A stretch of DNA of 64,000 nt from Nonomuraea soli (GTDB lineage Bacteria > Actinomycetota > Actinomycetes > Streptosporangiales > Streptosporangiaceae): positions 1 through 64,000 of the forward strand of contig NZ_JACDUR010000010.1 of the NCBI RefSeq assembly GCF_013761175.1. Reading direction: 5' to 3'. Both the position numbers and the translations under genes were made by a program. Position 1 is the stretch's first letter. Each line of letters opens with the position of its first letter. The notes under the pieces are model-generated. The model was given only the letters and a program-made list of their open reading frames with translations. It had not been told where the DNA came from and did no database searches. This document shows, in pieces, positions 31,825-39,334 of the stretch.

Positions 31825-33912
31825 ATGCAAGTGCGAAGTTCCCTCCGCTGGCTGATCCCGGCCGTGCTGGTACTGGTGTGGCTCGGGGTCGGCGGGGCCT
31901 TCGGGCCGTTCGCCGGCAAGCTCGGCGAGGTGTCGACGAACGACCAGGCCGCGTTCCTCCCTCAGAGCGCGGAGTCGACCCGGGTCCTGGAGATGCAGGA
32001 ACGCTTCCGCGAGGGGGAGACGCAGCCGCTGATCGTCGTGTGGACCGCCGAGGGAGGGCAGGAGATCACGCAGGCGCAGACCGGCGCGGCGACCGGCGCG
32101 CTCGCCTCGCTGCGCGGGACCCCCGGGGTGTACGGCACGCCGACCCCGGCCTTCGCCTCCGATGACGGACTGGCCCTGCGCGGCCTGGTCCAGCTCGATC
32201 CCGGCTTCGAAGGCCCGCTCGACCGGATCGGCGCGGCCGTGACCGTCGACGGGCTGCGCGCCCAGCTCGCCGGGCCGGCCGCCACCAAGGCAGACCTGTC
32301 CGACGCGTTCGCCGGTATCGACGGCCTGCTCCTGGTGGTGGCGCTGGCCACGGTCCTGGTGATCCTGCTGGCGGTCTATCGCAGCGTGCTGCTGCCGTTC
32401 GTGATCATCCTGGGCGCGGTCTTCGCGCTCGGGCTGGCGTGCGCGGTGGTGTACTTCCTGGCCGACCACGACATCGTGCGCGTCGACGGGCAGGTGCAGG
32501 GCATCCTGTTCATCCTGGTCATCGGCGCGGCCACCGACTACGCGCTGCTGCTGACGGCGCGTTTCCGCGAGGAACTGGCCGCCTCGGGCGACCGGTTCGC
32601 CGCCGGCCGGATCGCGCTGCGGCGTTCGGTGGAGCCGATCGTGGCCAGCGCCGCCACCGTGGCGCTCGGGCTGCTCGCCCTGCTGCTGAGCAACCTGACC
32701 AACAACCGCGCGCTGGGCCCGGTGGGGGCCATCGGCATCGCCTGTGCCGCACTCAGCGCGCTCACCTTCCTGCCCGCCTCGCTCATCCTGCTCGGCAAGG
32801 CTGCCCTGTGGCCCGCCAAGACGAAGCGCGACAGCGGGCGCGGGGTCTGGGGCAGGGTGGCCGGGCTCATCGACCGCCACCCCCGGCGGATCTGGATCGC
32901 CACCGCCCTGCCGCTCCTGGCCCTGGCCCTGCTCGCCCCGCAGCTGGATGCCAAGGGCGTGCCGCTCGACGAGACCTTCGTCAACGACGCGCCCTCGGTC
33001 GCCGCCCAGGCCACCCTGAGCGAGCACTTCCCCGGCGGCTCCGGTCAGCCAGCCGTGATCGTCGCCCCGGCCTGGCAGGCCGACCAGGTGCGACGCACCG
33101 CACTCGACGTCGAGGGCGTCTCGGACGCGACCGTGGTCGGGAACGGCGGATCACCCAGGATCGTGGACGGGCGTGTCCTGGTGGAGGCCACCCTGGAGGC
33201 CGCGCCCGACAGCGACGAGGCCCAGCGCGCCGTCCGCGACCTGCGTTCGGCCCTGCCCGACGAGGTGCTGGTCGGCGGGTTCAGCGCGCAGAGGTACGAC
33301 ACCACGGAGACCGCCGAGCGCGACACGCTGCTGATCGTCCCCGTCGTACTGGCGATCATCCTGCTGATCCTGATCGTCCTGCTGCGCTCGCTGGTGGCGC
33401 CGGTGCTGCTGGTCGTCACGGTGGCGCTGAACTTCCTGGCCACGCTCGGCGTCTCGGCGCTGGTCTTCACCCACGTGCTCGGGTTCACCGGCAGCGACGC
33501 CTCGGTGCCGTTGTACGGCTTCGTCTTCCTGGTCGCGCTGGGTGTCGACTACAACATCTTCCTCATGTCGAGGGTGCGCGAGGAGAGCCTGCGGCACGGG
33601 GCACGCCAGGGGGTGCTGCGCGGCCTGGTCACCACGGGCGGCGTGATCACCTCGGCCGGTGTGGTGCTGGCCGCCACGTTCGCGGCGCTGGTGGTGATCC
33701 CGCTGGCGTTCCTGGTGCAGATCGCCTTCATCGTGGCCTTCGGGGTGCTGCTCGACACCCTGGTCGTGCGTTCGCTCCTGGTGCCCGCGCTGGTGCGCGA
33801 CCTGGGCGCAAAGGCGTGGTGGCCGAACCACGCCATGGGGGAGGGCGAGCCTCAGGTCAGCGAGAGCGCGTCCTTGTGCTCGGAGTTGCCGCGGTCGGGC
33901 ACGAAGCGGTAA
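31825..33912 (+). CDS. MMPL/RND-family membrane transporter
   Basis: This is a 695-aa inner-membrane protein of the MmpL/actinorhodin-transporter type. It has two repeats, each with one N-terminal helix, a periplasmic loop and a five-helix bundle. The intramembrane GAATDYALLLTARFREEL and VALGVDYNIFLMSRVREE segments carry the Asp-Tyr pairs used for proton coupling. It exports lipids or drugs. The frame's last 20 residues lie on the strand opposite glnR, overlapping it by 61 bp. The ATG at 31825 has AAAGG close by. Confidence 0.93.
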   Translation: MQVRSSLRWLIPAVLVLVWLGVGGAFGPFAGKLGEVSTNDQAAFLPQSAESTRVLEMQERFREGETQPLIVVWTAEGGQEITQAQTGAATGALASLRGTPGVYGTPTPAFASDDGLALRGLVQLDPGFEGPLDRIGAAVTVDGLRAQLAGPAATKADLSDAFAGIDGLLLVVALATVLVILLAVYRSVLLPFVIILGAVFALGLACAVVYFLADHDIVRVDGQVQGILFILVIGAATDYALLLTARFREELAASGDRFAAGRIALRRSVEPIVASAATVALGLLALLLSNLTNNRALGPVGAIGIACAALSALTFLPASLILLGKAALWPAKTKRDSGRGVWGRVAGLIDRHPRRIWIATALPLLALALLAPQLDAKGVPLDETFVNDAPSVAAQATLSEHFPGGSGQPAVIVAPAWQADQVRRTALDVEGVSDATVVGNGGSPRIVDGRVLVEATLEAAPDSDEAQRAVRDLRSALPDEVLVGGFSAQRYDTTETAERDTLLIVPVVLAIILLILIVLLRSLVAPVLLVVTVALNFLATLGVSALVFTHVLGFTGSDASVPLYGFVFLVALGVDYNIFLMSRVREESLRHGARQGVLRGLVTTGGVITSAGVVLAATFAALVVIPLAFLVQIAFIVAFGVLLDTLVVRSLLVPALVRDLGAKAWWPNHAMGEGEPQVSESASLCSELPRSGTKR

Positions 33913-34562
33913 CCGACGTTGCGCACGGTGCCGATCAGGGCTTCGTACTCGGGGCCCAGCTTGGCGCGCAGCCGCCGCACGTGCACGTCGACGGTCCTGG
34001 TGCCGCCGAAGTAGTCGTAGCCCCAGACCTCCTGCAGCAGCTGGGCCCGGGTGAACACCCGGCCCGGGTGCTGGGCCAGGTACTTCAGCAGCTCGAACTC
34101 CTTGAAGGTGAGGTCGAGCGCCCTGCCGCGCAGCCGGGCGGTGTAGGTGGCCTCATCGATCGACAGGTCGCCGCTGCGGATCTCGTCGGGCACGTCGTCG
34201 GCGGCCGACATCGCCAGCCTGCCGCCCGCCATCCGCAGCCTGGCCTCGACCTCGGCCGGTCCGGCGCTGTCGAGCAGCACGTCGTCGACGCCCCACTCGG
34301 CGCTCATGGCCGCCAGGCCGCCCTCGGTGACGATCACCAGGAGCGGGCAGTCGATGCCGGTGGTCCTGATCAGGCGGCACAGGCTCTTGGCCTGCACGAG
34401 CTCGCGCCGGGCGTCGACGATCACCACGTCGGCGGGCGGCGCGTCGATCAGGGCGGAGGCCTCCGCGGGGGCGACCCGGACGGAGTGCAGAAGCAATCCC
34501 AGCGCCGGCAGCACCTCGGAGGACGGTTCGAGGGCGTTCGTCAGCAGCAACAGGTTGCTCAT
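33852..34562 (-). CDS. glnR: GlnR, OmpR-family orphan regulator of nitrogen metabolism
   Basis: This 236-aa protein matches actinomycete GlnR closely. It has LLLLTNALEPSSEVLPALGLLLHSVRVAPAE-type N-terminus (no run of acidic phosphorylation-pocket residues), LVIVTEGGLAAM, and the winged helix FKEFELLKYLAQHPGRVFTR, WGYDYFGGTRTVDVHV. GlnR activates or represses genes for ammonium uptake, glutamine synthetase and nitrate use, without a partner kinase. The ATG has AAAGGAGG 5 nt ahead. The 5' leader has a hairpin and a six-residue mini-ORF. The 3' end overlaps the MMPL gene antisense by 61 bp. Confidence 0.95.
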   Translation of the reverse strand: MSNLLLLTNALEPSSEVLPALGLLLHSVRVAPAEASALIDAPPADVVIVDARRELVQAKSLCRLIRTTGIDCPLLVIVTEGGLAAMSAEWGVDDVLLDSAGPAEVEARLRMAGGRLAMSAADDVPDEIRSGDLSIDEATYTARLRGRALDLTFKEFELLKYLAQHPGRVFTRAQLLQEVWGYDYFGGTRTVDVHVRRLRAKLGPEYEALIGTVRNVGYRFVPDRGNSEHKDALSLT

Positions 34563-34583
34563 CAGGCCTCCTTTAAACGCAGA

Positions 34584-34627
34584 AGGACCCGGGGGCTACG
34601 TCGCCCAGGTCCTCATAGGTGAGGATA
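34584..34627 (-). promoter_or_regulatory. glnR leader: -10 box, six-residue mini-ORF and hairpin
   Basis: On the minus strand TATCCT (34622-34627) is followed 5 nt later by ATG-AGG-ACC-TGG-GCG-ACG-TAG (34596-34616, M-R-T-W-A-T). The mini-ORF overlaps a hairpin with outer arms 34584-34589 and 34608-34613 (AGGACC/GGTCCT) and inner GGGC/GCCC around a 6-nt loop. The hairpin lies about 20 bp before the glnR ATG. It could be a leader control element; no direct evidence of function is available. Confidence 0.4.
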
Positions 34628-34708
34628 GCCCAGGAGGTTAACGCTCTCCCAACTCCGTTCACGTTATGAGAACCGCACATTCAACCTGCGGCGATTGTGA
34701 GGAAAGCC

Positions 34709-34960
34709 ATGGCCACCGGCATCATCCGGTATTGGGCCGCTGCCAAGGAGGCCGCGGGCGTCGCCGAGGAATCTTTCGACGCGGTAACACTGGCGGAACT
34801 TATGACACAAATCACACAAGATCGCGAGAGCCTGGGACAGATCGTCAAACGCTCGTCCTTCCTCGTCGACGGCCACCCGGTCGGTAAACGTGCGCATGAA
34901 GAGGTCGTCCTGGGGGACGGGGTGACCGTCGAAGTCCTCCCGCCTTTCGCGGGAGGTTGA
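34709..34960 (+). CDS. MoaD/ThiS-family sulfur-carrier protein
   Basis: This 83-aa ubiquitin-like protein ends in F-A-G-G. The C-terminal di-glycine is the site of adenylation and thiocarboxylate formation. The beta-grasp start (IIRYWAAAKEAAGV) matches MoaD-like proteins of molybdopterin synthase, though ThiS-like use is possible. No moaE or MoeB gene is in the window. GAGGAAA lies 6 nt before the ATG. It starts a same-strand run towards the DUF2993 gene. Confidence 0.88.
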   Translation: MATGIIRYWAAAKEAAGVAEESFDAVTLAELMTQITQDRESLGQIVKRSSFLVDGHPVGKRAHEEVVLGDGVTVEVLPPFAGG

Positions 34961-34982
34961 TTTTCTGGGAGGCTCGGTCACT

Positions 34983-35669
34983 GTGCGGAAGCTCCTCTTC
35001 TTCCTGATTGTCCTGGCCGGTCTCCTGGTGATCGTGGACCGGGTGGCGGTCGCCGGCGTCGAACGCGACCTGGCCAACCGCATCGCCGCGGCCAACAACC
35101 TCAAGCAGTTGCCGACCGTGTCCATCGAGGGCATCCCCTTCCTGACCCAGGCCGTCTCCGGAAAGTACGAGGAGGTCCGCTTCGACCTCGGCACCCTCAC
35201 CTACGCGGGGGTGCCGATCAAGGACCTGCGCGGCGCCGCCTACGACGTGACCGCGCCGCTCATGGACGTCATCCAGAACCGGGCGAACATCGTCGCCGAC
35301 AAGATCGCGATCACCGGCACGATCACCAACCAGACGATCGACAGGTTCGCGCCCCAGGGCATCAAGATCGCCGCCGACGGCGACCGGCTCACCGCCTCCG
35401 GCGAGCTGCCGATCGGGGCCCAGCGCTTCAAGTTCAACGCCCAGATGCGCCTGGAACTGGTCGAAGGTGGCACCGGCATCCGCGTCATCGCCGAGAAGCT
35501 CGACGTCGAGAACCTCCCGAAGGTGCCCGACGCGCTGGCCTCGATGGTCACCTACACCATCTCCTTCAAGGGCAAACTGCCCTTCGACGTTAAGGTGACC
35601 AAGCTCAAGCCCGTTCCCGGAGGGCTGGAGCTGTCGGCGGAAGCGAGTAACGTGCCGCTCCGTGGATGA
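34983..35669 (+). CDS. DUF2993 (LmeA-like) exported protein
   Basis: This 228-aa protein has an N-terminal hydrophobic signal/anchor (KLLFFLIVLAGLLVIVDRVAV, residues 3-23) and a beta-rich body. VERDLANRIAAANNL and SIEGIPFLTQAVSGKYEEV are hallmarks of DUF2993. The mycobacterial member LmeA is a periplasmic phosphatidylinositide-binding protein needed for lipomannan elongation, so a lipid-binding envelope role is likely here. The GTG start lies 22 bp after the MoaD stop. Confidence 0.88.
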   Translation: MRKLLFFLIVLAGLLVIVDRVAVAGVERDLANRIAAANNLKQLPTVSIEGIPFLTQAVSGKYEEVRFDLGTLTYAGVPIKDLRGAAYDVTAPLMDVIQNRANIVADKIAITGTITNQTIDRFAPQGIKIAADGDRLTASGELPIGAQRFKFNAQMRLELVEGGTGIRVIAEKLDVENLPKVPDALASMVTYTISFKGKLPFDVKVTKLKPVPGGLELSAEASNVPLRG

Positions 35670-35778
35670 CGTTGAACCGGATGGCTCCGCCGTACGTCAT
35701 GGGAGACGTGAGGGAGCGCAGCGACCGGGTCACGATGACCAGCAGCCACCGGCTGACGGCTGCTCCGAAGGAGCGGCC

Positions 35779-36291
35779 GTGAGTCCGGCGTCAACTGCCG
35801 ACGAGGATCTCGTCCGGACACTCTTCGAGGAACACGCTGGGCCGCTCTACGGTTACGTGTTGCGACTGACCGGTGATACCGGGCGAGCGGAGGATGTCGT
35901 GCAGGAGACGCTGCTGCGGGCCTGGCGGCATCCAGACGCGCTCTCCGGCCGCCCCATCCGCGCGTGGCTGTTCACCGTCGCCCGCAACCTCGTCGTCGAC
36001 CAGCACCGGGCCAGGAAGGCCCGCCCGCCGGAGACCACCGACGACGCGCTCGCCGTCGTTCCGGCCGACGACGAGCTGGAACGCGCGGTGGAGTCGTGGG
36101 CGGTGGCCGAGGCGCTGGCCGCGCTGCGGCCCGAACACCGAGAGGTGCTCACAGAGGTCTACTACCGGGGGAGATCGGTGAAGGAGGCGTCGGCGACGCT
36201 TGGCATACCACCGGGCACGGTCAAATCACGCACCTACTACGCGCTGCGCGCGCTCAAGCTCGCGCTCGAGGAGCGGGGGCTGGCGCCGTGA
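35779..36291 (+). CDS. ECF-type RNA polymerase sigma factor
   Basis: This 170-aa sigma factor has region 2 (LFEEHAGPLYGYVLRLTGDTGRAEDVVQETLLRAW, about 13-48) and region 4 (ALAALRPEHREVLTEVYYRGRSVKEASATLGIPPGTVKSR, about 112-151). A GTG at 35779 with AAGGAG 5 nt ahead is the likely start; the frame continues to 35662. The stop TGA overlaps the anti-sigma ATG (TGATG), coupling the two. It is probably held inactive by that protein and autoregulated. Confidence 0.93.
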   Translation: MSPASTADEDLVRTLFEEHAGPLYGYVLRLTGDTGRAEDVVQETLLRAWRHPDALSGRPIRAWLFTVARNLVVDQHRARKARPPETTDDALAVVPADDELERAVESWAVAEALAALRPEHREVLTEVYYRGRSVKEASATLGIPPGTVKSRTYYALRALKLALEERGLAP

Positions 36292-37082
36292 TGACGTGTG
36301 AGGAGGTACGGCTGTCGCTGGGAGCCCACGCGCTGGGCGCCCTGGAGCCGGACGAAGCCGTCGAGATCGACAACCACCTCGCCGAGTGCGACGCCTGCCT
36401 GGAGGAGTTCACCGGGCTGGCGATGCTCCCGCCGATGCTGGCCAAGGTGTCGGAGAAGGACATAGCCCTCGTCGCCGAGCCGCCCAGGCAGGTGCTGGAG
36501 CGGCTGCTCACCACGACGGCGCGCAAGAAGCAGCGCGGACGCCTGCTGCTGGGCCTGGCCGCCTCGGTCGCCGTGCTCGCCGTCGGCGGCACGGTCTGGG
36601 GCGCGATCGCCACCAACAACAGCGGCGGCACGACCGCCGCCGGCCAACCCGCTCCCGCCCTGGCCACCAGCGCCCCCGACGCTCAGGGGTACGGCGCGGC
36701 CGAGTCCAACGAAGACGCCGCCAAAGCCTCGGAACGTGTCGCCAAGGAGGCCGCCTCACCCGAGGTCGGCGTCATGATGGCGCCGATGCGCTTCGAGGAC
36801 TCCACCGGCGACGTGCGCGCCGAGGCGACCGCCGTCGAAGAGGACGGCGGCACCAAGCTCACCGTCACCGTCAACGGCGTGCGCCCCTCGACCACCTGCC
36901 AGCTCATCGTCATCGACCGCGCAGGCCACGAGGACGTCACCGCCGCCTGGGTCCTCGACCCCGAATACCCCGCCAAGGCCGCCACCTTCGACCGCGTGAC
37001 CTCCACGCCGCTCGGCCAGATCGCCACGCTCAAGCTCGTCGACGCCGACCGCAAGGTGCTCGCCGAACTGAAACCCGCCTGA
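36291..37082 (+). CDS. Membrane anti-sigma factor with zinc-finger (ZAS) domain
   Basis: This 263-aa protein has the anti-sigma zinc motif HLAECDACLEEF (about 31-42), with the usual H-x3-C-x2-C ligands. One transmembrane helix (LLLGLAASVAVLAVGGTVWGA, about 86-106) and an external C-terminal domain of the RskA type (FEDSTGDVRAEATAVEEDGGTKL and onward) follow. RskA-type anti-sigmas are released by regulated proteolysis or redox change. The ATG overlaps the sigma stop codon. Confidence 0.92.
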   Translation: MTCEEVRLSLGAHALGALEPDEAVEIDNHLAECDACLEEFTGLAMLPPMLAKVSEKDIALVAEPPRQVLERLLTTTARKKQRGRLLLGLAASVAVLAVGGTVWGAIATNNSGGTTAAGQPAPALATSAPDAQGYGAAESNEDAAKASERVAKEAASPEVGVMMAPMRFEDSTGDVRAEATAVEEDGGTKLTVTVNGVRPSTTCQLIVIDRAGHEDVTAAWVLDPEYPAKAATFDRVTSTPLGQIATLKLVDADRKVLAELKPA

Positions 37083-37123
37083 CCACGCGGAAGAACTCAG
37101 CGGCCCACGCGGTTACACCCAAG

Positions 37124-37561
37124 GTGACAGGCGTGTGGGTGGCGGTGGCCACGGTGACCCTGGGAGTGGTCGTCGGGCTGGGACGGCTGCTCCTCGACGG
37201 CAGGCTGCGGGCGAAGGGCGGATCGATGGTGACGGCCGACACGCTCGGAGCGCCGCTGGGGGAACGCGCCACGCTCGTGCAGTTCTCCACCGCCTTCTGC
37301 CAGCCGTGCCGGGCCACACGCCGCATCCTCGACGAGGTCGCCGCGATGGTGCCCGGCGTCGCCCACGTCGAGATCGACGCCGAGTCGCGCCTCGACCTCG
37401 TCAAGCAGCTCGACATCATGCGCACGCCCACGGTGCTCGTGCTCGACAGCCGCGGCCACATCGTCAAAAGAGCCTCTGGCCAGCCACGCAAGGCCGACGT
37501 GATCGCCGCGCTCGGACAGGCCGTGTCTCACGAACCGTCTCACAACGCGGACGAGATGTGA
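37124..37561 (+). CDS. Membrane-anchored thioredoxin-family protein
   Basis: This 145-aa protein has one N-terminal transmembrane helix (VAVATVTLGVVVGLGRLLLDG) and a thioredoxin fold with the active site STAFCQPCRATRR (about 65-77). M-R-T-P-T-V-L-V holds the cis-proline. It should reduce or oxidise cysteines near the membrane. The GTG at 37124 is chosen because V-T-G-V-W-V resembles the family start; a GTG at 37133 with AAGGTG upstream is the alternative. It follows the anti-sigma gene by 41 bp and precedes the sulfur operon. Confidence 0.85.
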   Translation: MTGVWVAVATVTLGVVVGLGRLLLDGRLRAKGGSMVTADTLGAPLGERATLVQFSTAFCQPCRATRRILDEVAAMVPGVAHVEIDAESRLDLVKQLDIMRTPTVLVLDSRGHIVKRASGQPRKADVIAALGQAVSHEPSHNADEM

Positions 37562-37594
37562 CAGATGCCGAGACGCTCAGGTAGTGTCTCAGAT

Positions 37595-37678
37595 ATGTAC
37601 CCCACGACAGAGCTGCTGACGAAGCGGCGCGCGGTTGACTTCTGCCGCGTAGCCACCGCGCTCTGTCGCGCTGCCTGA
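37595..37678 (+). CDS. 27-aa sulfur-operon leader peptide
   Basis: This short ORF encodes a 27-residue peptide starting M-Y-P-T-T-E-L-L-T-K-R-R and ending DFCRVATALCRAA. It fits the actinobacterial leader peptides found upstream of sulfur-assimilation genes, with an R-R, then D-F/L-C-R-V-A, then L-C-R pattern. Its ATG lies 7 nt after TAGTGT (37582-37587), so it is leaderless. Two cysteine codons close to the end, followed by a hairpin at 37691-37707, suggest that ribosome progress at Cys codons controls expression of the downstream DUF4395-sseA-DUF1416 genes. Confidence 0.82.
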   Translation: MYPTTELLTKRRAVDFCRVATALCRAA

Positions 37679-37690
37679 GGACGGTCCCGC

Positions 37691-37707
37691 GCGGATCTCG
37701 AATCCGC
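37691..37707 (+). promoter_or_regulatory. Hairpin between leader peptide and DUF4395 gene
   Basis: GCGGAT (37691-37696) and ATCCGC (37702-37707) pair across a 5-nt loop. The hairpin starts 13 nt after the leader-peptide stop and ends 30 nt before the DUF4395 start. No uridine run follows, so translational or Rho-linked attenuation is more plausible than intrinsic termination. Confidence 0.5.
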
Positions 37708-37736
37708 CCCACCCGACCCCTTCAGGAGCATCCTCG

Positions 37737-38138
37737 ATGCGTGCCGACCCCAGAGCGCTGCGCTTCGGCGCGGCCATCACCACCGTAATCCTCGCTCTCG
37801 TCCTGATTCTCGGGAGCGCATGGCTGCTCGCCCTCCAAACCCTGGCCTTCGCCCTGGGCGCGTTCTGGCGGCAGCCGTACGGACTGCTCTTCAAGGCGCT
37901 CGTCACGAGCTCTCCTGAGGAAACCGAAGATCCTCGCCCGCCCAGGTTCGCCCAGGCGGTCGGGCTGGTCTTCGCGGTCGTCGGGCTGGTCGGATTCCTG
38001 ACCGGGATCACCCCGCTCGCCTTCACGGCGACGGCGGCGGCACTCCTGGCCGCCTTCCTCAACGCAGCCTTCGGATTCTGCCTCGGCTGCGAGATGTACT
38101 TGATGATTCGCCGACTAAACCCTGGGAGAGTCTCATGA
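37737..38138 (+). CDS. DUF4395 membrane protein
   Basis: This 133-aa membrane protein has four hydrophobic helices. The family ending FGFCLGCEMYL (about 113-123) contributes two cysteines. DUF4395 proteins are regularly next to rhodanese genes and may move or hold sulfane sulfur at the membrane; this is inferred from context. AGGAG lies 8 nt before the ATG. Its stop overlaps the sseA ATG by 4 nt (ATGA). Confidence 0.88.
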   Translation: MRADPRALRFGAAITTVILALVLILGSAWLLALQTLAFALGAFWRQPYGLLFKALVTSSPEETEDPRPPRFAQAVGLVFAVVGLVGFLTGITPLAFTATAAALLAAFLNAAFGFCLGCEMYLMIRRLNPGRVS

Positions 38139-38974
38139 GCCGTTCCGCCAGCCTGGTGGACGCCGACTGGGTCGAGGCCAACCTCGACACCCCTGGTGTC
38201 GTCCTCGTCGAGGTCGACGAAGACACCAGCGCCTACGCCAAGGGCCACATCCCTGGCGCCGTCCGCATCGACTGGAAGACGGACCTGCAGGACCCCGTCC
38301 GCCGCGACTTCGTCGACAAGGCCGGATTCGAGGCCCTGCTCTCCGAGCGCGGCATCTCCAACGACGACCAGGTGGTCCTCTACGGCGGCAACAACAACTG
38401 GTTCGCCGCCTACGCCTACTGGTACTTCAAGCTGTACGGCCACACCAACGTCAAGCTCCTCGACGGCGGCCGCAAGAAGTGGGAGCTCGACTCCCGCGAG
38501 CTGACCACCGACGTCAAGCCCCGCGAGGCCACCACCTACGTGGCCCAGGAGCAGGACGCCACCATCCGCGCCTTCCGCGACGACGTCGTCACCGCCATCG
38601 GCAAGCTCAACCTCGTCGACGTGCGCTCGCCCGACGAGTTCACCGGCAAGCTCCTCGCCCCGGCCCACCTCCCGCAGGAGCAGGCCCAGCGCGCCGGCCA
38701 CGTGCCGACCGCCCGCAACATCCCCTGGTCGAAGGCAGCCAACGACGACGGCACCTTCAAGTCCGACGACGAACTGACCACCCTCTACTCCGAGGCCGGT
38801 GTCGACTTCGGCAAGGACACCATCGCCTACTGCCGCATCGGTGAGCGCTCCGCTCACACCTGGTTCGTCCTGCACGAGATCCTCGACCAGGCGAACGTGA
38901 AGAACTACGACGGTTCATGGACCGAATACGGCTCGCTCGTGGGCGTGCCGATCGAGTTGGGGGAGGCCCGCTGA
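38135..38974 (+). CDS. sseA: Thiosulfate sulfurtransferase (two-domain rhodanese)
   Basis: This 279-aa protein has two rhodanese domains. The first (about 1-120) is inactive, with no cysteine at the active-site loop. The second carries CRIGERSAHTW (about 230-240), where the cysteine takes sulfur from thiosulfate and passes it to cyanide or another acceptor. The C-R-x-G-x-R loop is characteristic of thiosulfate (not mercaptopyruvate) sulfurtransferases. It is coupled to DUF4395 upstream and DUF1416 downstream (TGATG), forming a sulfur operon behind the leader peptide. Confidence 0.94.
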   Translation: MSRSASLVDADWVEANLDTPGVVLVEVDEDTSAYAKGHIPGAVRIDWKTDLQDPVRRDFVDKAGFEALLSERGISNDDQVVLYGGNNNWFAAYAYWYFKLYGHTNVKLLDGGRKKWELDSRELTTDVKPREATTYVAQEQDATIRAFRDDVVTAIGKLNLVDVRSPDEFTGKLLAPAHLPQEQAQRAGHVPTARNIPWSKAANDDGTFKSDDELTTLYSEAGVDFGKDTIAYCRIGERSAHTWFVLHEILDQANVKNYDGSWTEYGSLVGVPIELGEAR

Positions 38975-39282
38975 TGTCCGTAGTCGCCCAGGGGTGCGCA
39001 GCGCCCGAGCAGACCATCGAACTGCCCGCAGGGATCGACCTGACCACGCAGTCCGTCATCCAGGGCATCGTCACCGGCACCGGCGGCACCGCCTACGCCC
39101 GCCTGCTCGACCACTCCGGTGAGTTCACCGGCGAGGTCGTCGTCTCCGACGAAGGCGTGTTCCGCTTCTTCGCCGCGCCCGGCGACTGGACCGTCCGCAT
39201 CATCGCGGGCGGCGGCGTGACCCGCGACATCGCGGTTCAGGCCAAGCAGGGCGAGATCGCCCAGCTTGCGGTTGCTGTTTGA
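38974..39282 (+). CDS. DUF1416 protein
   Basis: This 102-aa protein has a beta-sandwich (prealbumin-like) appearance. It has an early cysteine (V-A-Q-G-C-A-A-P), I-Q-G-I-V-T-G and F-x-F-F-A-A-P-G-D-W-T-V-R. The family is found almost only next to actinobacterial sseA genes and is thought to serve as a sulfur acceptor or cofactor partner of that enzyme. Its ATG overlaps the sseA stop (TGATG). A strong terminator follows. Confidence 0.9.
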   Translation: MSVVAQGCAAPEQTIELPAGIDLTTQSVIQGIVTGTGGTAYARLLDHSGEFTGEVVVSDEGVFRFFAAPGDWTVRIIAGGGVTRDIAVQAKQGEIAQLAVAV

Positions 39283-39298
39283 GCGGGTAGCGCTTTGT

Positions 39299-39334
39299 GA
39301 GAGGGGTGGATCCCGGTGGGGGTCCACCCCTCTC
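39299..39334 (+). terminator. Strong intrinsic-type hairpin after the sulfur operon
   Basis: A 16-bp stem with a GGTG loop forms from 39299-39314 (GAGAGGGGTGGATCCC) and 39319-39334 (GGGGTCCACCCCTCTC), with one G-T pair. It begins 16 nt after the DUF1416 stop. No long T run follows, as is usual for actinomycete terminators. Confidence 0.85.

Noticed and set aside
31741..33027. Upstream minus-strand extension of the SDR-DUF2867 gene
   Set aside because: It is the shadow of the MMPL gene; the Rossmann motif is correctly placed only from the ATG at 31740.
36291..37561. Sigma/anti-sigma plus thioredoxin as a SigR-RsrA type redox switch
   Set aside because: The anti-sigma has a membrane helix and RskA-like exterior, unlike soluble RsrA; the thioredoxin-like protein is membrane-anchored.
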